Source: an uncultured Lachnospiraceae bacterium (lineage in GTDB: Bacteria > Bacillota > Clostridia > Lachnospirales > Lachnospiraceae). From it: 64,000 nt of DNA. The translations under genes and the position numbers were made by a program. The notes under the pieces are model-generated. The model did not search any database. It saw only the letters and a program-made list of their open reading frames with translations, and was not told the DNA's origin. The stretch's first letter is position 1; each line of letters opens with the position of its first letter. Below are positions 19,857-27,768 of the stretch, piece after piece. The DNA lies in assembly GCA_945621435.1 (NCBI GenBank), contig CALZBR010000009.1, forward strand, positions 1 to 64,000. Direction: 5' to 3'.

Positions 19857-20867
19857 TCAGGGGATATAATAAAAATCCTCCCCGGGCAGGGCGCCCCCTA
19901 CTGCTTCCGGCGCCTGATGATAAAGCACCTCCAGATAGTTACTCACCATATCCTTCATCTCTGTACCGGTAACACAAGTGATGTTACATTCCGGAATTGC
20001 CTTTTGTGCAATGGATTCCTTTGCCACAATTCCTGCTTCCACCGCATAGGCCGCACCCTCAGCGGGGTGCTCATTGATAAATCCGGTACTGGCTGCATGG
20101 TCATCCAGAAATGTTTTTACCGCTTCCTCATTCTTCTCCAAAAAATCCCTGCGAACCACGGTTACCCCGGTGACCATTCCGCTTCCCTGCAATTTGTTCC
20201 ATTCTTCATTCATATCAAAAACAACTTTTAACGTATCATTCTGTGCGCAGGCTGCGGTCACAAAGGGCTGCGGAAGCAGGCCGATCGCCTCCGGATTCAC
20301 CGCCAACATAGAAGCCACCTCTGTCGCTTCTGACTTGTATTCCAGCTGACAGTCTCCCTCCCCGAATCCATTTTCAGCCAGGATATACTGTAGCACATAG
20401 TCCGGAGTGGTGCCTTTTCCCGTGAGATAAATCGTTTTTCCCTGCAAGTCCCGTATGTCCTTATAGGATTGATCTCCGGAAACCATATAGAGTACACCCA
20501 GTGTATTGACATCTATGATACAGATGTTTCCCTGCATTTTAGCATAGAGTACTGCTGCCACATTGGCAGGAAGCAGCGCGATATCCAGCTCACCCTTCAA
20601 CATCAGCGGCAGAATCTCATCCGCTGTCGTTGCCATCCTGAAATCATAATGGTTACTTGTTGTTTCGTCTTTCATCATATTCAACAGCCCCATGGAGGTT
20701 GGTCCCTTCAAAGCACCGATACGCACCGTGGTTTCCTCCTCCCTCCCTGCACCTCCGCAGCCTGTCAACAGACCGCATAAAAGGCTTATTGCCAAAACAC
20801 ATACTGCCAGCCGACGCAGAAAAGACTTGTCATTCATTTCTTTGTTATTCTTATTTCTATCTTTCAT
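19857..20867 (-). CDS. ABC transporter substrate-binding lipoprotein (SsuA/THI5-like)
   Basis: The 336-residue protein has a lipoprotein signal (RRLAVCVLAISLLCGLLTGCGG, lipid-modified Cys in LTGC) and a periplasmic-binding fold of the NMT1/SsuA type (VRIGALKGPTSMGLLNMM, ELDIALLPANVAAVLY). The ligand may be a sulfonate, nitrate, or pyrimidine precursor; the sequence does not decide. The ATG at 20865-20867 is chosen because GAGAGGTG precedes it. A promoter-like TTGCAA-18-TACACT lies upstream on the minus strand. Its partner is the fused permease-ATPase downstream. Confidence 0.88.
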   Translation of the reverse strand: MKDRNKNNKEMNDKSFLRRLAVCVLAISLLCGLLTGCGGAGREEETTVRIGALKGPTSMGLLNMMKDETTSNHYDFRMATTADEILPLMLKGELDIALLPANVAAVLYAKMQGNICIIDVNTLGVLYMVSGDQSYKDIRDLQGKTIYLTGKGTTPDYVLQYILAENGFGEGDCQLEYKSEATEVASMLAVNPEAIGLLPQPFVTAACAQNDTLKVVFDMNEEWNKLQGSGMVTGVTVVRRDFLEKNEEAVKTFLDDHAASTGFINEHPAEGAAYAVEAGIVAKESIAQKAIPECNITCVTGTEMKDMVSNYLEVLYHQAPEAVGGALPGEDFYYIP

Positions 20868-21029
20868 TGAAACACCTCTCGCCTTATACAATTTCGAAAT
20901 AGGGTTCCGATGCCCCACTAAGTGTAACACAAGAACTTTTTCTGTTGCAAGTCACATTCCTTTTCAAATTCTTCCAACTGTGATATACTGTAGGAGGTAA
21001 AATTAAGTTATTGTCCCGGGGAGGATCAA

Positions 21030-22223
21030 ATGAACACAGACGAACTTCAACAGACTGCACTGACCATATACACCTGTCGCAAGGACAGCAAGGATATCAA
21101 GACACTGGCTGAGTTTGCATTCAAAAAGCTCATGCTGCAAAGCAGCGACCGCGAGACCGGCTTTGCCATTACACTGAATGACGATACAACCGTCGAGTTC
21201 GGCGTTTTGGACGATCCCCGTGAAACAACGAGACAGGCTTCCGGAATGCAGAATTTCTTTTCCAAGGCACCCCTGGAGAACCAGAGGGTAAAGCAGGCTG
21301 CCCTGACCCAGATCGGACTTTTCAACTGCATTATCGGTATCCGCTTTGATATCAACCGTGATACGGACCGTACCAACAAAATTATTGACAGTATCTATCA
21401 TCTGGCTGAGAAGCTCTATGGTTTCGTTCTTTACCCCAATATGTATCTGTTCCATTGGAGCTCTACTTTGTTGATCTCAATTGACGGTAAGACGGAGATG
21501 GAAGAGTTTTATCCTGTAGCCGACGGTCGCATGCTTGACGAAGAGATCCCCGAGACAGAGACCGACATTGCCAGAAAAAACTGTTCCATGGAGATATGCC
21601 GCAGAAAAGAAATCTATGTACCGGAACATCTGCGCAACTATGTAACGGAAGGCAATTGCCGGATTCCCGAAAAGGCTGAGATTCTGCGCCGTGCCATCTG
21701 TATCTTCGCCACCGGGGTATGCTCTGAGATATTCAGGGAAGGGGGTTCCCGGGATACAAAGCAATTCATGGATATCCTGAATGCCCTGGAGGAACAGTAC
21801 TCCTTCCGCGCAAGCCTGTCTCCCCTGGAACAAAGCTATATAAAGGATCCCTTAAAGCACAACTCCGACCATATCTACTACGATTGGAGATACGAGGACT
21901 GCAATGTACTTCTCTGGGCATTGGGCTATACCAAACTGGGTGAGCCGGATCATACCTGTGACGTCAGCCTTCTGGGCGATCTGATTTTCAAAAATAATTT
22001 TGAATCCTTAATGGCGAATGCCAGACCAAAGAGCAAGGAAGAGATTCTGGATCTGCAGGATCTGATTTACAGATATGACTGGGCCTGCGTAGAGGCTCGT
22101 GTGAAGGGAAGCCACCCGGAGAACCTGGATCCTTCCGTTGTCTACGAGTGGCATTATGCCCTGAACTGGCTTACCGGTGCAGGCGACATCACAGAATGGG
22201 ATCTTGTGAGACCCAATACCTGA
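21030..22223 (+). CDS. DUF4272-like protein of unknown function
   Basis: A soluble protein of 397 residues. The C-terminal half (AEILRRAICIFATGVCSEI, then YDWRYEDCNVLLWALGYTKLGEPDHTCDV) resembles DUF4272 proteins, which share the RRA and LWALGY patterns; this assignment is from memory of the family. The N-terminal 150 residues look like a separate alpha/beta domain. GGGGAGGATC precedes the ATG, and TTTTCA-17-TATACT (20961-20989) is a good promoter. It is divergent from the lipoprotein gene and ends at a shared terminator. No function is proposed. Confidence 0.75.
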   Translation: MNTDELQQTALTIYTCRKDSKDIKTLAEFAFKKLMLQSSDRETGFAITLNDDTTVEFGVLDDPRETTRQASGMQNFFSKAPLENQRVKQAALTQIGLFNCIIGIRFDINRDTDRTNKIIDSIYHLAEKLYGFVLYPNMYLFHWSSTLLISIDGKTEMEEFYPVADGRMLDEEIPETETDIARKNCSMEICRRKEIYVPEHLRNYVTEGNCRIPEKAEILRRAICIFATGVCSEIFREGGSRDTKQFMDILNALEEQYSFRASLSPLEQSYIKDPLKHNSDHIYYDWRYEDCNVLLWALGYTKLGEPDHTCDVSLLGDLIFKNNFESLMANARPKSKEEILDLQDLIYRYDWACVEARVKGSHPENLDPSVVYEWHYALNWLTGAGDITEWDLVRPNT

Positions 22224-22236
22224 TGATCCGCATGAC

Positions 22237-22269
22237 AAGGCGCTTTTTTCATCAGAAAGAAAGCGCCTT
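22237..22269. terminator. bidirectional terminator
   Basis: AAGGCGCTTTTTT and AAGAAAGCGCCTT form a stem around CATCAG. It lies between the convergent DUF4272-like gene and aguB, whose stop codon overlaps the right arm. Confidence 0.75.
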
Positions 22270-23143
22270 ATTCTGTTATCTTACGGTACATCTCCGGTCG
22301 TCTATCGCGGAACAATCCCCAGCTCATACGCATTTCCTCTATATCATCCAAATCAAAGGTATGAAGAATTATCGTCTCCTCGTCGCGATTCGCAGTCTCA
22401 ATAAGCTCTCCCGTCTCATCCGTGATAAAGGATGACCCGTAAAACACAAGTGTTGAAGACTGGTTGTTGTTATCTTTTGAGGGAAGCACCTTTTCCTCGC
22501 CGATACGGTTCGCCGCAATCACGGGAATCACATTGGCTGCGCTATGACCCTGCATGCAGCGGCGCCAGTGAGGCATACTGTCACATTCAATGATAGGTTC
22601 CGAGCCGATGGCTGTGGGGTAGAAAAGTAACTGTGCCCCCATCAGAGCCATACATCTGGCTGCTTCCGGGAACCACTGATCCCAGCAGATTCCCACACCG
22701 ATTCTGCCGTAAGCCGTATCCCATACACAGAATCCGGTATTTCCCGGGGTGAAATAGAATTTTTCCTGATAAAAATGATCATCGGGAATATGAGTCTTGC
22801 GGTAAACCCCCAAGATACTGCCGTCTGCGTCGATGATCGCCACAGAATTATAGGTCACGTTCCCATCCTTCTCATAGAAGCTCACAGGCAGTACTACCTT
22901 CCATTCCCGCGCCACTTCCCTCAACCGGTTGATGGCGGGATTCTCCTCCACGGAGGTTGCCATATTATAATATGCGTAATTTCTCTCCTGGCAGAAATAG
23001 CGGTTTTCAAAAAGCTCCGGAAGCAGAATGATCTGTGCCCCCTGAGCTGCCGCCTCCCTGATTCTCGCCTCTGCTTCTGTAATATTTTCTTCTACAGGGC
23101 GGTTGCAGTACATCTGCACCGCTGCCACTGTGATTCTCTTCAT
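22268..23143 (-). CDS. aguB: N-carbamoylputrescine amidase
   Basis: Nitrilase-family enzyme of 291 residues that converts N-carbamoylputrescine to putrescine, CO2 and ammonia. The catalytic triad is visible: Glu in LLPELFENRYFC, Lys in YRKTHIPD, Cys in GVGICWDQWFPE. The close length, the NRYFCQ segment and its place directly after aguA support AguB rather than another nitrilase. GGAGGAATGAG precedes the ATG, which begins one base from the aguA stop, so translation is probably coupled. Confidence 0.94.
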   Translation of the reverse strand: MKRITVAAVQMYCNRPVEENITEAEARIREAAAQGAQIILLPELFENRYFCQERNYAYYNMATSVEENPAINRLREVAREWKVVLPVSFYEKDGNVTYNSVAIIDADGSILGVYRKTHIPDDHFYQEKFYFTPGNTGFCVWDTAYGRIGVGICWDQWFPEAARCMALMGAQLLFYPTAIGSEPIIECDSMPHWRRCMQGHSAANVIPVIAANRIGEEKVLPSKDNNNQSSTLVFYGSSFITDETGELIETANRDEETIILHTFDLDDIEEMRMSWGLFRDRRPEMYRKITE

Positions 23144-23144
23144 C

Positions 23145-24254
23145 TCATTCCTCCAAAGCCCTCACGGGAATCTGCTGTGTAATACAATGAATATTTCCTC
23201 CGCCGATCAGGATATCCCTGGCATAAATCTGAACCACCTGACGCTCGGGGAACAATCCCTGCAATATTTCTTTTGCTTTTTCGTCCATGGGGTCGCCGAA
23301 GCCCGGCATGACAATCGATTTGTTTGCAATATAAAAATTGACGTAGGATGCCGCCAGGCGCTCTCCAGGCGTCCGGGTGGGCTCATCCCAGCAAATATCC
23401 AGTCCGCTGCATTCTTCTTCTGTCATGCACACCGGTGCCGGCAGGGGAAGCTTGTGGACCTTAAGCTTTCTGCCCTTGGCGTCGGTCTGACTCTCCAGAG
23501 AATCCAGGCAAGCCTTGGACATGGCATACTGGGGATCGTTTACGTCTTCCGTCCAGGCCAGCACCACTTCTCCCGGCGCCGTGAAAGCACAGATGTTATC
23601 CACATGCTCATTGGTTTCGTCGTTGTATATTCCACAGGGCAGCCATAGGATTGTGGATACCTTCAGATATTTTTTTAAGTTGTCTTCAATCTCCTCCCGA
23701 GACAGCCCGGGATTGCGTCCCTTGCTTAACAGACAGCTCTCGGTTACCATACAGGTGCCCTCGCCGTCCACATGGATGGAACCGCCCTCCAGGATGAAAT
23801 CCCTCTTGTCATACACATCCATATCCAACAAATCACAAAGCTTTCTGGCCATTCTATTATCCTTGTCCCAGGGAAAATACAGACCATCCTCCAGCCCTCC
23901 CCAGGCGTTAAAACCCCAGTCGATTCCGCGGACCTCCCCCACATCATTTTTCACAAAGGTGGGGGCATAATCCCTGGCCCAGGAATCATTGCTGCTCATT
24001 TCCACCACCCGGATCTCCGGGGGAAGCATGGCTCTGGCATTGTCGTACTGAGCTTCACTTGCGCACACCGTCACCTTTTCCGACCTTGCGATGGCTTCAG
24101 CCACCTGCACAAATGCCTTTCTTGCCGCATACCCGCCGTATTGCCAGGAGTCGGAACGCTCCGGAAATATCATGATACAGCCCTGATGGGGCTCAAATTC
24201 TGCCGGCATCCGGAAACCCTCTGCCGCAGGAACGGAATTCCTGATAATCCTCAT
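23145..24254 (-). CDS. aguA: agmatine deiminase
   Basis: The enzyme of about 369 residues hydrolyses agmatine to N-carbamoylputrescine and ammonia. It has the guanidine-modifying fold features MPAEFEPHQGCIMIFPERSDSW near the start, NDSWARDYAPTFV, EGGSIHVDGEGT and the catalytic Cys in GGGNIHCITQQ at the end. ATG at 24252-24254 is preferred: GGAG lies seven bases upstream, whereas the ORF extension from 24317 overlaps nspC by 32 bases. It is the middle gene of nspC-aguA-aguB. Confidence 0.94.
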   Translation of the reverse strand: MRIIRNSVPAAEGFRMPAEFEPHQGCIMIFPERSDSWQYGGYAARKAFVQVAEAIARSEKVTVCASEAQYDNARAMLPPEIRVVEMSSNDSWARDYAPTFVKNDVGEVRGIDWGFNAWGGLEDGLYFPWDKDNRMARKLCDLLDMDVYDKRDFILEGGSIHVDGEGTCMVTESCLLSKGRNPGLSREEIEDNLKKYLKVSTILWLPCGIYNDETNEHVDNICAFTAPGEVVLAWTEDVNDPQYAMSKACLDSLESQTDAKGRKLKVHKLPLPAPVCMTEEECSGLDICWDEPTRTPGERLAASYVNFYIANKSIVMPGFGDPMDEKAKEILQGLFPERQVVQIYARDILIGGGNIHCITQQIPVRALEE

Positions 24255-24285
24255 AATCATGCTCCAATCTGTCAGCTTATCACTC

Positions 24286-25470
24286 TCATAGCCTGTCCTT
24301 AAATGTATCGTACCCAAACTGCTTTACAATCCTGCACTCCCCATCTTTTTCCTGTAGGGCAATGACAGGCAGAGGCATACCGTTAAAGGTATTATTCTTT
24401 ACCATGGAATAAATGGCCATATCCTCAAATACCAGCCGTTCCCCCTCCTGCAATTCATGGTCGAAGGAATAATCCCCAAGGATATCCCCGGCAAGACAGG
24501 TAGGACCGCCCAACCGATAGGTATGAGCCTTCTCACCGGAGAAGCCGCTGTTCTGAAGAGGAGGTCTGTAGGGCATTTCCAGCACATCCGGCATATGGCA
24601 GGCAGCGGAGGTATCCAGAATGGCAATGCCAAGCCTTCCGCCTCCTTCCAGATCCAAATCCGACTCTCCGGTCTCCAGGACCTTCGTAATCAGGAAGCCT
24701 GCGTTCAGCGCCACAGCCTCCCCCGGTTCCAGATAGACCTGCAGTCCGTATTTGTCCTGCATTCTCCGGATACACGACTCAAGGCGGGGAATATCATACC
24801 CATCCCTGGTAATATGATGTCCTCCGCCAAAATTAATCCATTTCATGTTCTTAAGATAACAGCCGAACTTCTCTTCCACTGCATCCAATGTCTGCTCCAA
24901 GGCATCGGAATCCTGTTCGCACAGGGTATGAAAATGAAGACCGTCCAGCAATCCCGACAGTTCTTCGGTTATCTCTTCAAACTGCGCCTTTTTCACTCCA
25001 AGCCGGGAGCCCGGTGCACAGGGGTCATAGATGGCATGCCCCTCCTGAGTGGAGCATTCGGGATTGATACGCAGACCAATCTGTTTGCCTGCTGCCTTGG
25101 CACGCTTCCCGAATTTCTCCAGCTGCTTCAGGGAATTGAAAACAATGTGGTCACAGTATTTCAGAATGTCCTCAAAATCCTCTTCTCTGTATGCGGGAGA
25201 AAATATATGATTTTCGCACTTGATTCCCTGCTTTTCCAGGGGACGAACCATCTCCTCCGCCCCAAGCCTTGCCTCGTAGAGACCGCTGGCGGTAGCGCCG
25301 CAAAGCACACTGCCGATCAGCGGATACAGCTCATACATGGAAAATGCCTTCTGCGCCAGCAATATCTTTGCTCCCGTGCGCTCCATGACCCCTTGTAATA
25401 TCTCCAGATTCTTTTCAATCAACCCCCGATCCACCAGATAACAGGGGGTTGGCAAATCATTCTTCTTCAT
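24286..25470 (-). CDS. nspC: carboxynorspermidine / carboxyspermidine decarboxylase
   Basis: PLP-dependent fold-III decarboxylase of 394 residues that makes (nor)spermidine from its carboxy derivative. The PLP lysine is in LLAQKAFSMYELYP; NFGGGHHITR and LEPGEAVALNAGF are family motifs, and GPTCLAGDILGDY carries the catalytic Cys region. The start is ATG at 25468-25470 (MKKNDLPTPCYLVD), with GGGAG upstream. TTGCAG-17-TACACT in the leader is a possible promoter. The dehydrogenase partner and an arginine decarboxylase are not in the window, so only part of an arginine-to-spermidine route is seen here. Confidence 0.93.
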   Translation of the reverse strand: MKKNDLPTPCYLVDRGLIEKNLEILQGVMERTGAKILLAQKAFSMYELYPLIGSVLCGATASGLYEARLGAEEMVRPLEKQGIKCENHIFSPAYREEDFEDILKYCDHIVFNSLKQLEKFGKRAKAAGKQIGLRINPECSTQEGHAIYDPCAPGSRLGVKKAQFEEITEELSGLLDGLHFHTLCEQDSDALEQTLDAVEEKFGCYLKNMKWINFGGGHHITRDGYDIPRLESCIRRMQDKYGLQVYLEPGEAVALNAGFLITKVLETGESDLDLEGGGRLGIAILDTSAACHMPDVLEMPYRPPLQNSGFSGEKAHTYRLGGPTCLAGDILGDYSFDHELQEGERLVFEDMAIYSMVKNNTFNGMPLPVIALQEKDGECRIVKQFGYDTFKDRL

Positions 25471-25592
25471 GAACACACTCCCATAGTTTAAATCCGTATT
25501 CCATGGTAGTGTAACATATATCTCCTTTACCTGCAATCTTTTGCAGGCTTTATCTGCACCTTATCTGCACCCACAGACTGATTTTTCTGCCC

Positions 25593-26357
25593 CTACAGGC
25601 TGATCTTTCTATCCAGCAGGAATCCGCTTCCAAGGAAAGCAACAACACTGCATGCCAGATAAAAGCCAATCACAGGAAGCATTTCCTTCATTGCCTCCAG
25701 GAAGGTTGCATAGCTGCTCGTCTCACCGGATGAGATCATGACAGCCACCTTATTGATCAACACAATCAATACCAGGAAAAGTACAAAGCTGACCACGCCC
25801 TTGATTTTCTTGTTCTGAAGCACTGTGGAAGCAAGTGAAACCGCCAGATACGCAACCGTAACCACCATAAAAAACTGAATCAGGAAGGTAACCACAAAGG
25901 CCAGCATACCAAAAAGAATGGAAGACAAATCATAACCAAAGGCACTTACCATCTCCTTCAGAAGCTCAAGCAGACTTTCCAATTCAAAGACATTTGCTAC
26001 CAGACTGTAATCAATGACTGCCAGAACAGCGATAACGGCAACAAAGGTCATCCCTGTAAGCAGGGTGGACAACAGCTTTGCACCTATGATGGAATAGGTG
26101 GAAATAGGCGCCATAAAGGTAAGATAGCCGGATTTATTCTTTAAATCATTTGCATAAGAAGTAACGCCATAAATCAGCACAAAAATATAGGCCACAAAGG
26201 ACGCCAGCATCAGAAAGCTTATACCAAGCACTGTTTTGCTCTCATCCTTCGTTAATGCTCCGTACAAAAAGAAAAGCTCAATCACTCCAAATATGGAAAA
26301 TATCATCAGCATGGGAAACAGTCCCTTCCGATACTCATACTTCATCATCTTAAACAT
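25593..26357 (-). CDS. ABC transporter permease (ABC-2 type)
   Basis: The 254-residue membrane protein has six hydrophobic segments (for example MLMIFSIFGVIELFFLYGAL, FVAVIAVLAVIDY, MLPVIGFYLACSVVAFLGSGFLL), the pattern of ABC-2 permeases in YtrA-type operons. AAGGAGGGG precedes the ATG. It is the last gene of the gntR-ATPase-permease operon and probably takes part in export or stress response; the substrate is unknown. Confidence 0.85.
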   Translation of the reverse strand: MFKMMKYEYRKGLFPMLMIFSIFGVIELFFLYGALTKDESKTVLGISFLMLASFVAYIFVLIYGVTSYANDLKNKSGYLTFMAPISTYSIIGAKLLSTLLTGMTFVAVIAVLAVIDYSLVANVFELESLLELLKEMVSAFGYDLSSILFGMLAFVVTFLIQFFMVVTVAYLAVSLASTVLQNKKIKGVVSFVLFLVLIVLINKVAVMISSGETSSYATFLEAMKEMLPVIGFYLACSVVAFLGSGFLLDRKISL

Positions 26358-26371
26358 GTTATTACCCCTCC

Positions 26372-27058
26372 TTAAGCGTAGATTTCCTTGTAGATTTCAA
26401 CGATTGACTTGCCCTGCTGCTGTCTGAGCTCCTCGGCTTCCCCTGCCAGAACGCACTGTCCGTTCTTGATAAAGATCGCACAGTCCACAATCTTCTCCAG
26501 TTCATCCACAAGGTGACTTGACAGGACAACAGCCGTCTCATCGGAAATATTGGAAATAATGGTGTTGATAATTTTTTCTCTGGCAATGATGTCGATTCCG
26601 TTTAAGGGCTCATCCAGCATCACAATTTCGCTGCTTCTGGAAAGAGTGACTGCAATCTTGAGCTTTGCCATCATACCGGAGGACATCTCCTTGGCCTTCA
26701 GGTTCTCCTTCAGATCCATATCAGCCAACAGCTTTATGTACTTGTCATAGGAAAAATCCCGGAAAAAATCCTGATAATACTTTCCGATATCCCTGCAACT
26801 CATATAATTGTAAAAGTAAGCCTCTGTGGGCATATAAGCTATCTTTGCCTTGGTTTTATGATTCAGAGGCTCCCCGTCTAAGGTAATGCTGCCCGAGCTT
26901 GGCTTGGTCAGACCGCCTATCATCTTCATCAGCGTACTCTTTCCGCTGCCGTTCGGTCCCAGCAGTGCGTAAATCTTGCCGGGGCAAATCTCCAGATTCA
27001 AGCCATCCACGGCTGTCACCTGCATATACTTCTTTACCAAATTGTTACACTTTAACAT
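26372..27058 (-). CDS. ABC transporter ATP-binding protein
   Basis: A complete ABC ATPase of 228 residues: Walker A LLGPNGSGKSTLMK, Q-loop YMPTEAY, signature MSSGMMAKLKIA (variant of LSGGQ), Walker B IVMLDEPLNGID, H-loop VLSSHLVDELE. The signature has Ser-Ser-Gly-Met in place of Ser-Gly-Gly-Gln, as in many YtrB-like ATPases. GGAGATAGGCT precedes the ATG and the stop of gntR is four bases away, so the genes are coupled. Confidence 0.9.
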   Translation of the reverse strand: MLKCNNLVKKYMQVTAVDGLNLEICPGKIYALLGPNGSGKSTLMKMIGGLTKPSSGSITLDGEPLNHKTKAKIAYMPTEAYFYNYMSCRDIGKYYQDFFRDFSYDKYIKLLADMDLKENLKAKEMSSGMMAKLKIAVTLSRSSEIVMLDEPLNGIDIIAREKIINTIISNISDETAVVLSSHLVDELEKIVDCAIFIKNGQCVLAGEAEELRQQQGKSIVEIYKEIYA

Positions 27059-27061
27059 AGC

Positions 27062-27427
27062 CTATCTCCTTCTTTCCTTTTGATAATATTCACCAACCAT
27101 CTCGACTATTTCTTCCGGAGTATAACCAAGTCCTGAAATCGTCCTGTCAAATTCCCCCAACAGCTCGTCCCTGATCTCCTTCCGCAGTCTCTCTCCAATG
27201 GGCTCCTCCGTCACGAAGGTACCGATTCCCCGCCTGGTAAAGGTAAGACCTTCCAGCTCCATTTCGTTATAAACCCTTGCCGCCGTATTGGGATTAATCT
27301 GGTACTGAAGAGCCAGTTCCCTGGAAGACGGAAGCTTCTCACCATACTTTAATTCCCCGGAAATAATCTTTCTCTTGATATCCTGTATTACTTGAAGGTA
27401 TATAGGGCTGTTCGCCTTATAATCCAC
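27062..27427 (-). CDS. GntR family transcriptional regulator, YtrA type
   Basis: The 121-residue repressor has the GntR winged helix (SPIYLQVIQDIKRKIISGEL, LPSSRELALQYQINPNTAARVYNEMELEGL, RRGIGTFV) and only a short C-terminal dimerising tail, as in the YtrA subfamily. The start is GTG at 27425-27427, six bases after AAGGAGG; the ORF extension upstream crosses the promoter. It probably represses its own ABC operon through the inverted repeat at 27446-27465. Confidence 0.9.
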   Translation of the reverse strand: MDYKANSPIYLQVIQDIKRKIISGELKYGEKLPSSRELALQYQINPNTAARVYNEMELEGLTFTRRGIGTFVTEEPIGERLRKEIRDELLGEFDRTISGLGYTPEEIVEMVGEYYQKERRR

Positions 27428-27445
27428 TTCATTCCTCCTTCCTAC

Positions 27446-27486
27446 TGTACTAGTTGCATGGTACACCATATCACTATGATTGTCAA
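27446..27486 (-). promoter_or_regulatory. promoter and operator of gntR-ABC operon
   Basis: On the minus strand TTGACA (complement of 27481-27486), 17 bases and TACCAT (complement of 27458-27463) form a good sigma-A promoter. TGTACTA-N6-TGGTACA (27446-27465) is an inverted repeat lying over the -10, the expected place for a YtrA-type repressor. Confidence 0.75.
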
Positions 27487-27511
27487 GGACAAATTTACTA
27501 TTTTTGCAAAA

Positions 27512-27541
27512 AATAAAAAAGCCCGGAGCTGGCACTCCGAA
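27512..27541 (-). terminator. minus-strand terminator hairpin
   Basis: CGGAG-TGCCAG-CTCCG followed by GGGCTTTTTTATTTT on the minus strand. It stops leftward transcription before the gntR promoter, and could end an antisense RNA that crosses the small ORF at 27555. A related hairpin lies at 27684-27714. Confidence 0.65.
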
Positions 27542-27554
27542 CTTCTTTACGCAC

Positions 27555-27641
27555 ATTGAAAATGTACTTACTTTTCTTATCTCCGTATTGGCTTCTGTAG
27601 CTAGCTACTACATATGCAAATGGTTAGACGGTGATGAATGA
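27555..27641 (+). pseudogene. degenerate or ATT-started copy of small hydrophobic toxin-like peptide
   Basis: From ATT (27555) to TGA (27639-27641) the frame encodes 28 residues, IENVLTFLISVLASVASYYI and then CKWLDGDE. It has the same length as the peptide at 32444 and 17 of 27 residues after the first match; the DNA across the C-terminus (GCAAATGGTTAGAC) is nearly identical. The GTG start of the other copy is ATT here and no strong ribosome binding site precedes it. It is either decayed or translated at a very low level from the rare AUU codon. It lies outside the tRNA-Gly element. Confidence 0.6.
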
Positions 27642-27683
27642 CAGCACTAGCCTAACGGTGTAGTTCTCCGTAACGAACTTTAG

Positions 27684-27714
27684 GGACTCAGGGCTGGCAC
27701 TCTGAGTTCCTTTA
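27684..27714. repeat. hairpin repeat downstream of degenerate toxin copy
   Basis: GGACTCAG-GGCTGGCACT-CTGAGTTCC with a TTTATTA tail on the plus strand. It shares GCTGGCACTC and neighbouring bases with the hairpin at 27521-27543, so the small ORF is flanked by direct repeats of one hairpin. A TATAAT (complement of 27714-27719) without a clear -35 could start an antisense RNA here. Confidence 0.55.
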
Positions 27715-27768
27715 TTATATGACCATATAGGGATCTGCGTCGTCCACACGATGAGAGCCCTGAAATAT

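Noticed and set aside
24457-25398. Plus-strand open frame of 313 codons
   Set aside because: It lies opposite nspC, whose catalytic motifs are clear; no ribosome binding site and no family resemblance.
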